DNA from: Cornus controversa
Lineage: Eukaryota; Streptophyta; Magnoliopsida; Cornales; Cornaceae
Direction: 5' to 3'
Assembly (NCBI GenBank): GCA_026545225.1
Contig: CM048845.1
Span: 51,002,033 to 51,066,032 of the forward strand
DNA length: 64,000 nt
Shown here: positions 12,060 through 21,767 of the stretch, in pieces
Numbering within the stretch: the first letter of the stretch is position 1
How the letters are laid out: each line of letters starts with the position of its first letter
Made by a program: the position numbers and the translations under genes
Notes under the pieces: generated by a model
What the model was told of the DNA's origin: nothing
What the model saw: only the letters and a program-made list of their open reading frames with translations
Databases searched by the model: none

Positions 12060-12655
12060 AGCGTGACCCAAATAATGGTTGCACCTATAATTATTTCTTG
12101 TGTTCCTCACACTGAGGGTATGTGTATTGGTTCTCTGATTGGGATATAGTAGATAGAACTTGCTCGTGGGTTTAACCCACTTTGTTGATATTTCAGGTCC
12201 TAGGCAGTTTCCCCCGCGAGGATAGAGTACTAGGGTTGATTGTGACAGACATCTACTCTCATCAGTCACAGGGTAGGAATCTAATAAACGAGGATAGAGT
12301 ACTAGGGTTGATTGTGACAGACATCTACTCTCATCAGTCACAGGGTAGGAATCTACTTTTTATTCAGGAGTTAAACTATGAACTCATTTAGAGGTTTTGG
12401 TTATTGGTTTTTAATTAAAGTCTTAAAACTTTTGTTCTTTCTGGTTAAGGGGTCCTTGGGTTACGGGACTTCCAAATTGTATTACTAGACATATAATTAT
12501 TTATTTATCAATTATTTCAATTCAATGGGATTTCTGTTAAGCTTTTAGTAGTTATTTTATTTCTGTCTTTTGCCTCCATGCTTGTTGCTATCAGTTGTTA
12601 ACATTCCTCAGGTTTTGTGTATGAGACTGGCCACCTCATGCGCAAAATTTTCTGG
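12060..12655. mobile_element. 3' end of a chromovirus LTR (same family as 50881-53789), fossil
   Basis: The landmarks TTCTCTGATTGGGAT, CTCATCAGTCACAGGGTAGG, GGGTCCTTGGGTTACGGGAC and ATGAGACTGGCCACCTCATG occur in the same order at 53300-53780. Here only about 600 bp of the LTR remains, wedged between NLR copy B and the truncated Harbinger copy. A 72-bp segment (12218-12289) is duplicated in tandem (12290-12357). Confidence 0.8.
12218..12357. repeat. Tandem duplication, 72-bp unit x2
   Basis: The unit GAGGATAGAGTACTAGGGTT..GGTAGGAATCT is repeated almost exactly. The related LTR at 53415-53480 has it once. Confidence 0.9.
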
Positions 12656-12663
12656 GGGTATTT

Positions 12664-13429
12664 CAATTGGTTATTGCATCGAGTTAATGTTCAACCATGT
12701 GTGACACAAAGTTTCATCTTCAATCGTGGTCCAATTGGGATTCCAGAAAGATGGTTGCTTTCGAAGAGGTTGGAAGAAACTGGATTGCAGCACTTTACTA
12801 GGACCAAATTAGGATGGTTGATGAAATAAAAATTGTGATTCTCTGTAGGAGAATTCATAATTCATGTTGAATAGTGCTTGTGAGTAAGATGGAAAACCTG
12901 TATTATTTCTATCGAATACCAAAACTCATCACTTGATTTATTGAGTTGGGGGTAGATATAATAAAATAGATTTGTAACTTGAAGGTGTAGAGAAGATAGA
13001 TAAATTTGATGTGAGGTGAATGGCTGTGGGGTTCATGTATTTATAGAGGTAAAAAGAAAGAAAGGAAAAAAATTAAAAGAAAATACTTCTTTACACATTT
13101 TTTAAAAAAATTATTTATTTTGGCCCATTGATTGTGCAATATAGTCATTAGGGTCAAAACCATTTTAAAGCAGTTTTGACATTTCATCGTTGACAGAAAA
13201 AAAAAAAAATTTGAGGAGGGGTGTGGGCTGGCTTCACGCACCTGTATTTAAAAAAAAAAAAAAAAAGATCGGCTCATAGTTGGTTTCCCCGACTGGAAAA
13301 AGGCTGGGAAAATTACCTCAGCCCTATTGGGAGCCCCAAGTGGGGCCAGCCAATCCAGCGTGCCCAATGGGAGGTTTAGCTCGCGAAAATGCTAAAAATG
13401 GGGCTCTTTGAGAGCCCATGTTGAAGCTC
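12664..13429 (-). mobile_element. 5'-truncated duplicate of the PIF/Harbinger element
   Basis: Collinear with 8692-9450, with small indels. It ends in the same inverted-repeat terminus followed by TTA at 13430-13432. The start is the tandem-duplication breakpoint rather than a transposon end. A fragment of the ORF1 exon is still recognisable (TTCCAGAAAGATGGTTGC-type sequence near 12740) but carries no open frame. Confidence 0.8.
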
Positions 13430-13758
13430 TTAGATTTTTTTTATGGCTGTATGGGAAAATAAAGTTGAACTTCACTAATTTCAAGAGCAGTCCATGACTG
13501 CACCATGTATTATACTATTATACCTAATTTGTCCATGATTGTGCTTATGTTTGATCATAGTCAGTTGTAGAAGTACATAGTATGCTCATATTTAGATTAA
13601 TAATTGCATAATATTTAATCAAATAAATTGAAACAAGTCAATTTAATTTGTTAAACCAAAGCTGTAATCAGATTAATTGAAACATAATTTTAAATTATTT
13701 TACAAAACCCATTCATCCTTCTCTAATTTTGGATCAAGCCATGTTGCACAACTTTATT

Positions 13759-13907
13759 TCAAATCCTGAACCCCTGGTGCTTGTAAACGGATGTAAGCTC
13801 TACTATCCAAAATTTTCCCAATTCCCTCGCTATTGCTTCAGGATCACACGTTCCCACAACTATTATTTCATCATGACGGTCAAATCGATGAAAGACTTTA
13901 TCAACTC
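13759..13907 (-). other. Exon 4 of copy C: second half of the HMA domain
   Basis: It begins after acceptor TTTGTAG and reads VDKVFHRFDRHDEIIVVGTC, then DPEAIARELGKFWIVELTSV, then YKHQGFRI and a stop. The pattern 'V-x-V ... VVG-x-x-DPEAI-x-x-L-x-K-x-W' is the beta-alpha-beta C-terminal half of an HMA fold. The exon enters in phase 1, completing the Gly of LPG encoded at the end of exon 3. Confidence 0.8.
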
Positions 13908-15232
13908 CTACAAATTAAGTTCCGAACAAGAAAAAGTCAAAGGGCACTTCATTTTTATAAACAATTTATCAATGCTTGTAAAAGAGAGCTGGTATTTGCA
14001 CTCCATCAGTATTTTCTAGCACTTCACTCCCATTTTTTTGTAAAGTAAAATTAAAAGGTATCCCTCTGCTATACAGTTTTGGATTCTTATATTTTTAATA
14101 CGCTAATTGCCATTATTTGATGAGATTAAAATTCTTAACCCCAAATTGCAACTTCTCTCTCTCTTTCTCTATCATTTTTTGCATGAAAAGATTTCAGAAA
14201 TTTATGAATCACACAACCCTAATTTTGTAGACTATATTGTTTGAATTGATTTTAAAAATATTATTTCTTGTTGTTGAATCAATTTATCAATATTTATTTT
14301 AGAAGTAGAAAAGTTTATGATTTCATATAATGATTCAGAGAGTATCAATCAAATGCATGTGATTAGGATAATAAAAGTTACGTGATTAGATAAGTTGGGA
14401 AGACGTTAATAATATATTACCTAGATAAATATTTAAAAATGTATTTGAGTTAGAAACAAACATTATATCAATGAATAAAACTTATTTGAGAAAAAAAATT
14501 AATTATATTTAAAATCAAAAGAAAATTTAATTTCACTTAAATAAAAATTATAATATATAGTGTTTTAAGGAAACTAGGGAAACCTTTTTTATTTTAATAG
14601 GGAACTTCTAGAAATTAAAAGATTAAAAGAGAACCATAACTTTATGAAATCCTTTTCCAATTGTAGTTGTCTTAATTTAACTAAGGAGCTTTTGCACCAA
14701 AATTTTAAAAAAAAAAAAATTAATATATTGTTTTTCTTCCTTTGTTTTTTATTTTTCTCTCCTTCCTTTCTGTTTTGTTTGTTCACAAATTGATGATATG
14801 TTTCTAATTTTTAATTTATGTTATTTTATAAATAAGACACATGAAAAATAAATTACACGTTTGGTGAGTAAAAAATAATATTTCAAAATTTGGATTCTTT
14901 TAATTATATAGGATAGGGACACGAATAATAAGTTTCAATTGAAAAATGCCTAAACTATAGTATCTGAGTGGTAATAAATGAATTGTGATATTATAAACTT
15001 AAAGTAAAAACAAAATCAATCACAAATTTTTTGGGATAACAAGGATGTAATTGAAAAAACTTTTTTTGTTTAGGAAAGATAAAATAGAATTAGAATTGAG
15101 TTTTGATTTAATAAAGCAATTAGAGTACTAAAAATATAAAAATCAAAGATGATATAATATAAGACCACTTTTATAATTTTATTTTTAGAAAAGTTAAAGT
15201 AGAGTGCCAGATAGTAAAATTTGACTTGATAC

Positions 15233-15299
15233 CTGGTAGTGTCCCAACTAATTCTATGGTTATGTCGTCGAAAGGTTGATTAAATTTCAAAAAAAACCG
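15233..15299 (-). other. Exon 3 of copy C: first half of the HMA domain
   Basis: The acceptor is TTTGTTCTTCCAG and the donor is CCAG|GTATCAAG. It encodes RFFLKFNQPFDDITIELVGT followed by LPG. The LPG at the exon end matches the 'LPGV' turn of plant HMA domains. Where a metal-binding HMA has MxCxxC, this one has QPFDDI. Confidence 0.8.
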
Positions 15300-15482
15300 C
15301 TGGAAGAACAAACAAACAACATCTAAAGAAGTTGAGATCACATTTTTTGGACAACTGAGTAAAACTATAAAAGATTCGACAAAATTACTGTAGATATATT
15401 GACATTGATTCAAGACTATAAAACCGATATATATAGAATAAATTATGGGAACAAAATTTGGATAGAAGCGAGAGAATCAAAC

Positions 15483-15510
15483 CTTGACCACACGTGAATC
15501 TGTCCAGTAC
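15483..15510 (-). other. Exon 2 of copy C: 28-nt micro-exon
   Basis: The acceptor CATCCTTAG is preceded by a good branch-point sequence (TTACTAAC) about 20 nt upstream. The donor is AAG|GTTTGATT. With the last two bases of exon 1 it encodes EYWTDSRVVK. The length and borders are the same in copy B (11444-11471). In copy G the same exon has a TAG and its donor is changed to AT. Confidence 0.75.
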
Positions 15511-16788
15511 CTAAGGATGTGTTTGCAGAAAGTTAGTAATGGAGAGAGAATCTTTGCAAATGACAGAAACACCATGGCGATTTGGGAAAACCCACAGGTA
15601 GACAAACAGTGAAAAAAATTATGTATGCGTGAGTAGAAAAATGGATTACTTACTCTTTGTTGGCGAGTTTAAGGGAAATAATCTCCGCCAACGATTTTGC
15701 TGCAAAAGGAAGGCCATCGCACCTGTCAATAATATCCTGCTTCATTCTTGAAATCATTAGGTGATGATCTGAGGTTAAAAATGTCTTCCTTGGAACTGAA
15801 TCCATAAATATGGACCAGAGTGTCTCTTCATCGAAAGTAGGCTCAAGCTCACCTACCATGCTTATGACTACGTCTTCGCTACCGGTGACAATAACAGCAC
15901 CCCCACAACCCTTTGGCAAGCTGTCAGAAAATTACTGAAGCATATAGGGTGGTCCGAACCCAAATCAGAGTACCACTCACTCACATGCGATACACTGTCC
16001 AATACGATCAAATACTTCTTACCAGACAGTCGATCGTGCAATTCTCTGAGCTGCACGGATAGATCATCATCATCATCATCATCATTGACTGCATGTGCGT
16101 TATTATCATTGTAAGGGTAACGCAATGTTTTCAACAAGCGTCTCACAATTTCTGAGGGATTCATTATTTTTTCAGATAGCGTGACCCAAATAATGGGTGA
16201 GAACACTCTCCGAGCTTCATAATTGACAAACAAGTAGGCAAGAGTAGTTTTACCTACACCCCTCATTCCGACGATTCCCACCATCTTGATATGATCAGAA
16301 GGATTAGGTTGTTGGAGGAGAGAAGATTTGATCTTCAGCAACTGCTCATCGAACCCATAAATCTGGAATGCAAATTTCCTATTAACCCATGAAGAATTCC
16401 ACACAGAACAAACTATGACAGAGCCTGTCACTAAACAACCTTCAGCTTCTGCATCAACATCCTGCATTTTTTGCAACTTTCTTCTGATTTGAACTAGTTT
16501 CCAACCAGTTTTACAAAAAAACCACAGCTTTTTCACTGAAAGTCGATCCAAGTGACTTTTCTTCTTCTGCGCCTTGCGCTCGCGCTGCTTCTTAAGTGTA
16601 TATAGCCAGTTCCTCATCGCAATAGGCGTGGATGGACTGATGCTCTTCTCTTCTAACACCTTTTTGATCTCCCGAAAATGGACGAGGAGGGGAAGTTCAG
16701 CCCCGAATTCCTCCTCGGCTTCTTTGAATTCAAGCATGAATTTTTCATTCAGAAATTCTATGTAATCCGCTGCCAAGCCTGCTGCCAT

Positions 16789-17040
16789 TTCAACTAATTT
16801 AACCAATATTCTTTTTCTTTTCCCTCTCGATCTCTCTACAACTACATATATTGTTAAGAGACAACTCTCTCTCTCTCTCTCTAGAAACGTGTATAACTCG
16901 ATCGAATTCATACTCTCTCCCTTTAGAAACCGCGTAGAACACACGTCATTGCAGTAAGGTTAATATTCTTTCCGTGTCAAGCCTTAGCAGTCAAAAGCTA
17001 CTATGGGTCATGTTTATCACTTTCCTTAACTTATATTACC
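16789..17040. promoter_or_regulatory. 5' leader and probable promoter of copy C
   Basis: A (CT)n tract (16866-16883) lies about 80 bp upstream of the ATG. Beyond it is a conserved block (CGCGTAGAACACACGTCATT, GCAGTAAGGTTAATATTCTT) also present upstream of F (37320-37370). A pyrimidine-rich leader is common in plant core promoters. No TATA box can be assigned. Confidence 0.45.
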
Positions 17041-17569
17041 CTAATAATAATTCCGTTCATACTAACTCATTGTTTGGGAATAAAATCCTCTCCAATTAGG
17101 AGGCCTACTGTTAAGTTTGCCAAAAACAACCACGTTTGGATAAATTTCAAGTGAATGGATAATTAATTACCCTTACCAACTGTTCGATCAATTAATCAAC
17201 TGACCAAGTCGATTATATTGTCAGCATGTATGCGGGCATGCTAGAATTGTTCAATTGGCTCAATATAGAATCAATTGGTCCAATACAATATTTTTTTTGA
17301 ATATTGGGTTAGATTAGACGATTGCCTAGGGAGAGAGAATACACAACTCCCTATTGAGTTCTTTTTTGCTTCAATAAAGGGGCTTTAGAATGCGCAAAGA
17401 ATTACGAGATTGAATCATATCAAGGAGGGAGGTAGAAGGAATGAGATAGGAAGGAGGGAGATAAAAAGCGAGGGAGATGTAGACTGAGAGATTGATTAGA
17501 GGAGGTAGGAAACAAAAAATTTAAGATAGAGATGTAGAGTAAGAAGATATAAGAGCAATATTGTTTGAG
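17041..17569. repeat. Intergenic spacer shared with 37430-46900 (segmental duplication)
   Basis: No gene is visible. The spacer is collinear with 37430-37497, 40586-40845 and 46606-46830. It therefore preserves, as single target copies, the empty sites of the solo LTR (CCAATTAGGAGG near 17095) and of the young Athila-like element (AACTCCCTATTGAG near 17350). Confidence 0.85.
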
Positions 17570-17664
17570 AATATTGTAGTAACCCTTGTGGACGGGTGTG
17601 AGTGGGCGGGTGCATAGACAGACACTGGGCTGAGCTACCACACTGACAGGGTACAGAGTGCTCA

Positions 17665-17707
17665 ATCCCACATCGCCTGGGTGTGGAAAAGGGGATGTGC
17701 TTATATG
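17665..17707 (+). promoter_or_regulatory. snRNA-type USE and TATA arrangement in the TRIM left repeat
   Basis: ATCCCACATCG (17665-17675) matches the plant snRNA upstream sequence element RTCCCACATCG. TTATATG starts 25 bp further on (17701). About 24 bp is the spacing known from plant U6 (Pol III) promoters, while Pol II snRNA genes use about 34 bp. Function is inferred. Confidence 0.5.
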
Positions 17708-17985
17708 TAGTATGTTCTCTTCAAATGGTATGAGGCCTTTTGGGGTAAACCCAATAGCAAACCGTGCGGGCTATGGCCCAAAGCGGACAATATCATACCA
17801 TGTGTTGGAGCGGGGTATTACAGTTGGTATCAGAGCCTGAACCCAGCCGGAAGAAGTGTGCCGACGAGGACGTCCGGCCTCGTAGGGGGGTGGATTGTAG
17901 TAACCCTTGTGGACGGGTGTGAGTGGGAGGGTGCATAGACAGACACTGGGCTGAGCTACCACACTGACAGGGTACAGGGTACTCA

Positions 17986-18028
17986 ATCCCACATCGCCTG
18001 GGTGTGGAAAAGGGGATGTGCTTATATG
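17986..18028 (+). promoter_or_regulatory. snRNA-type USE and TATA arrangement in the TRIM right repeat
   Basis: The same motif pair, ATCCCACATCG at 17986-17996 and TTATATG from 18022, again with 25 bp between them. Confidence 0.5.
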
Positions 18029-18116
18029 TAGTATGTTCTCTTCAAATGGTATGAGGCCTTTTGGGGTAAACCCAATAGCAAAACCGTGCGGGCTATGGCC
18101 CAAAGCGGACAAATAT

Positions 18117-18781
18117 TGTGTTTGAGAAGAATTTCCCGTGATGCAATATTTGTGAAGTGATTGTTGAACCCTGAACTAGGACTTCCTTTCTTTTATTTAT
18201 AGGAATTTAGTACAACTAACTTCCTAAATCTAGGTTACAAAATAATAATGGAATAAAATAATTATATAAAAAGAAATAAACAAAACATATCACAATGCTC
18301 TATGTCTTCAAGCCCCAACAACATAGCGTATCATTCCAAACTTTTAGATTCCAAATCCCACTTGGACTTATCCACAAAGCCAACTTTTAATCAGTCTGTC
18401 ATAGTCTTCACAGAGTCCTACTCCTACTCAACTTCATCTTCATGTCTTCAGTATAGCTGATCTTACAACAACCCTATTTGTGCAGAGTCCACAATGTATC
18501 AAAGTCTTCAATTTAATATTAATACATCTCAGACTTATATATATCTGAATTTTATATATATATATATATATATACACATATATTTCACACATAAGAGTCC
18601 ATAATATCCAAAGTCTTCAAATGTACCTTTAAGAGTTCAAAGTATCCATAACTCTATCCTGTCATCCTTCACAGAGTCCATAGTTCAACAAATACCTTCC
18701 CATTAATATAACATACCCAAATTTTGTAATAGTCCATCTTCAATATAAACTGATCATATATATATATATACACACACATAC
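18117..18781. repeat. Intergenic spacer shared with 46835-47499
   Basis: No gene is visible. AT-rich sequence with an (AT)n run (about 18555-18575) is collinear with the second spacer copy, differing mainly in microsatellite lengths. A diverged third version lies at 53990-54330. Confidence 0.85.
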
Positions 18782-18962
18782 TGTAATACTCCGCTCCAAC
18801 ATATGGTATGATATTGTCCGCTTTGGGCCTAAGCCTGTACAGTTTTGCTCTTGGGTTTTACCCCAAAAGGCCTTATACCATTTGAAGATAACATACTACA
18901 TATAAGCACATCCTCTTTTCCACACCCAGGCGATGTGGGATGGAGCACCCTGTACCCTGTCA
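18782..18962 (-). mobile_element. Solo or partial terminal repeat of the same TRIM family
   Basis: The reverse complement of the TRIM repeat: TGTAATACTCCGCTCCAAC at the left, through CGATGTGGGAT (USE, reversed, 18931-18941) and CATATAA (TATA, 18899-18905). Again 25 bp separate the two. It is older than the TRIM at 17575, judging by many more differences. It is also present at the paralogous position 47500-47680, so it predates the segmental duplication. Confidence 0.85.
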
Positions 18963-19537
18963 GTGAGGAGGTGAACACTAAAGAGAATAATGTGAGTAGT
19001 TTAACAAATGGTTTGATTTAGACTACTTGACAAGTCATTGTGGGTAATCTAGCTTATTCCACTTATACTCATGTGGTTGATACTGCATTGCAGCACTGTC
19101 AAATAAGGAGGGATTACAGGAAAGGATAGGGGGAGAAATGAAATGATAGATACTTCGCTAGCCATATAGTGAAAAAGAAAAACAGAAATAGTAGGGTAAT
19201 TTGTTTAATTGATGAACTATGGGAGGGTCTACAATGTCATACCATATAATGTGCAGGCTCTTCGGAGATCGAGGGTAGGGTTCCGATAAAGGGTAACTTT
19301 AATCGTGTTTTTATTTAATACTAGGGCATCTCACTCTTTTGTGTCTCAGTTGTTTGTTAGGATAACGGGTATACTTACTCAGTCGTATAGTTCTCCACTT
19401 ACTATAACTACACCATTGGGAGTTAGTACGTTATTAAGGGAACGATGTAGTTAAGTCACTATAGGCATTGGCAGACTAAGGTTCATGGCAGACCTATTGG
19501 TCCTAGACATAAATTCATATGATGGCAGACCTATTGG
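18963..19537 (+). mobile_element. Chromovirus fragment (5' part up to the protease region), fossil
   Basis: Collinear with 47681-48245, which leads into the protease of the chromovirus at 47.7-53.8 kb. Here it is cut off at about 19523 and joined, through a 14-bp filler, to an Athila-like element. Confidence 0.8.
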
Positions 19538-20663
19538 CCCACCCGCTTCACATCTTCTCAGTGGGAGCGGGTGAGGTGACACTTAGAGCGACAGGACCAC
19601 CAGGGCGATCCTCCGGACGATGTAGATATGGATGCCCTGGTGGAGATGGAGGAGGGAGAGCCTGCAGGGGATGGGTCTGAGTCTGAGGAGATGGATATGG
19701 CTGCAGAGCGGCACGACATCCTGGCGACGGGCTATTCCTGCCTGGCGGCTGATGTTGAGCGGCTCCAGCAGGGTTCTGACGAGCACGTCCAGGTGAGGCA
19801 GAGTCAGCTGGAGGGCATTCGTTCGGACATTTCTTCTCTGGCTCAGGGTCAGAGGGCGATTCTCGAAGAGTTCCGAGCCTTCCGGCAGGACCTACAGTTC
19901 CTGTTTGCAGGACGAGCTTCCACCTCCACTTCTGCTCCCACCGAGCCACCACCACCACCACCCGCCCTCGAGTAGCTATTTTTATGTGTCTTTTCTGTTT
20001 TACTTTATGTATTTCATGTTCTTTCTTTATGTTTGATAGGCCATGTTGGCCATGTTTTCTTTCATTTTTAGTTTCTTTTTGAGTATTCCACCTACATGTA
20101 CACCGTGTACTAAACTCATTTTCCCATTTATGGAATTCAGTTATTTTTCTTTTTTCTGTACTACCATGTGTTATCTTTACTGTCTTTATTTCTGCTTTCT
20201 GTCAATATCTCTGTTCTCTATACTTTGACTATGTATGTAGTACCACTTGTCTAATTGTTATATGCGATTCAGTTGATGATTTCCGTTTATTACCGCCTAG
20301 TTTAAATTCCCAATACTGTTGAGATTGCTTCAACACAGTATGGCCTTAATAAAAAAAGGCAGCCCCTTTGCGTGCTATACGTTAGCGTGCCTGGATAGTC
20401 AATATCTTATCGCATAGACCTCTTAGACAATTGGAAAACACCAGTTCGGACCCTTAGATATACAGTGATATTGGCATTGTCTGTTTGTGCATAATTATTT
20501 CATTATGTTCTGTTTATCTACTTTTTGTTCCTTTTAATGCTCGTGGTATCCAGTTGGTGCTTTGTGCAGGTTCTTCTTACTTGCAGGATGACCGCTACTG
20601 TGGAATACCATTTTTGTCGCATTCAGCAATCCCGGTAACTTCTTTCCTTGTTCTTCTTGTCCA

Positions 20664-20698
20664 AACATTGAGGACAATGTTGCATATACGTTTGGGGG
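20664..20698 (+). other. Conserved hairpin plus polypurine-like tract
   Basis: AACATTG-AGGA-CAATGTT (20664-20681) can fold into a 7-bp stem with an AGGA loop. A GTTTGGGGG tract follows at once. The same pair occurs in the two other Athila-like elements of the window. Confidence 0.55.
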
Positions 20699-21215
20699 TG
20701 CGGTATGCTATACCACTTGAGTGTCATTATAGAGCAGTTTTCTTTTTCTTGATATTTTTTCATGCTTGCTATGATGTCTTGCTTTTTTAAAGGAAGATCA
20801 TTTGAATAAATGTCCGAGGTAAATGCAGTAGGTAGTTAAGAACTTTAACATTGTAAATACCCGCACTTTTGCAAGCTATACAATAGGCTAGAACGGTCTA
20901 CATTTTTGTCTAAATTTGAGCACGTATGGTTCTTGCCCTAAATTTGTCCTTAACCGCACAAATTCGCACACATGCATTTTAAACTGTGGGGTATAAGTCT
21001 GAGGGAGAATTTTGTAAATTTCTGTTTTTATCTGAACAACTTAAAGAATAAGTTCTTCCAGTTGTTGCAAAAAAAAAAGGAGAGAAAAAGAGAAAATTTG
21101 CAATAAGCCTTCTCACTCAATAAACCGGATTTCTATGCCTCAAAGCAGGGAATATTTGCGTATAAGTGTGCAAGGTTGAGCAATAATAAGCGGGTGGCTT
21201 GCTTAAGCTCATCGC

Positions 21216-21320
21216 CTTGTAAGCTCGGTTATTAAGTCCGAGGGGTGTTTCTTCACCTAATGCCCTAAAACCAATTGGTTTGGGAGTCATTGGCCCAATG
21301 CCGCTACATGGGCTTACAAG
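21216..21320 (+). other. Conserved 105-nt block, possibly a structured RNA region
   Basis: Bounded by CTTGTAAGC and its exact complement GCTTACAAG. The interior is rich in short inverted repeats (CCAATTGG, ATTGGCCCAAT). The same block is found at 60776-60880 (opposite strand), and twice, diverged, at 44291-44396 and 44451-44556. Confidence 0.55.
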
Positions 21321-21767
21321 AAAGCAAAAAGAGCTAAGCATTGCACGGTCATCCGCACATGAGCAATCATGAATGTTTTGCGATAATGAACAGCGGTGTC
21401 GAACGTTTTCAATGAGTTTTTCTCTTAAAAATAGATTTGTTCATTTTCTTCTCCGAATATGACAAAAGCCACGCGTTAGAATGCATGTTCACTTTTCAAA
21501 GAGGATTTTGGGGTCAGAATTGGTATGTTTGTTCGGACTGGCCATTATGTGGGGACCGTCGTTTATTTATAGCTTGTGCGAGTCCATTTTTGCTAATGAC
21601 CACATAGTTCTGTAATACTTTTTGCATTTGCCAAATGTGAAATGAACGGATGATCGCCCTTTATCTAGTTGATGACTAAGCATGATTCAACTTTTGTATA
21701 AGATAGTTAATTTCATTTTTGTAATATTGCATTGCTAAGGGACTAGCAATATGTAAGTTTGGGGGTG

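Larger units (their letters stand above)
12664..16200. repeat. Tandem segmental duplication, unit 2 (partner 8692-12057)
   Basis: See unit 1. This unit keeps the whole NLR-HMA gene, whereas unit 1 lost the 5' part. Confidence 0.9.
13759..16788 (-). pseudogene. NLR-HMA family copy C: N-terminal domain, NB-ARC and C-terminal HMA (one frameshift)
   Basis: The most complete copy, four exons on the minus strand: exon 1 15654-16788, exon 2 15483-15510 (28 nt), exon 3 15233-15299 (67 nt), exon 4 13759-13907 (149 nt, ends in TGA). Total 1379 bp, one base short of 460 codons. Approximate residues: 1-110 charged helical N-terminal domain; 174-183 P-loop GMRGVGKTTL; VFSPIIWVTLSE; a run of seven Asp (236-242); Walker B KKYLIVLDSV (257-266); then GCGGAVIVTGSED and CDGLPFAAKSL (GLPL). 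HMA follows directly. No ARC2, MHD or LRR is seen. The NB-ARC style (LPKGCGG, short) recalls Arabidopsis At5g45490/At4g19060-type proteins. The HMA has no CxxC. A 1-bp deletion near 15925 shifts the frame after PICFSN. Compared with copy F, an in-frame loss of 11 residues occurs near residue 66. An upstream in-frame ATG at 16944 is possible; 16788 is preferred because it is shared by A and F. Confidence 0.85.
17575..18111 (+). mobile_element. TRIM element (terminal-repeat retrotransposon in miniature)
   Basis: Two direct terminal repeats, 17575-17822 (248 bp, TGTAGTAACC...GGTATTACA) and 17896-18111 (216 bp), flank an internal region of only 73 bp. This holds a primer-binding site (TGGTATCAGAGCC, tRNA-iMet, 17825-17837) and a polypurine tract (TAGGGGGGTGGAT, 17883-17895). 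A 5-bp target duplication AATAT lies at 17570-17574 and 18112-18116; the paralogous empty site near 46830 has one copy. There is no coding capacity. The right repeat is shorter at its outer end than the left. The repeats are nearly identical otherwise, so the insertion is recent. Confidence 0.9.

Noticed and set aside
17665-17707. A 5S rRNA (Cassandra-type) sequence in the TRIM
   Set aside because: The TRIM repeat lacks the 5S A-box, intermediate element and C-box sequence; only a USE/TATA arrangement is present.
17771-18112. 113-residue minus-strand frame spanning the TRIM
   Set aside because: It covers both terminal repeats and the primer-binding site, so it is chance coding in a noncoding element.
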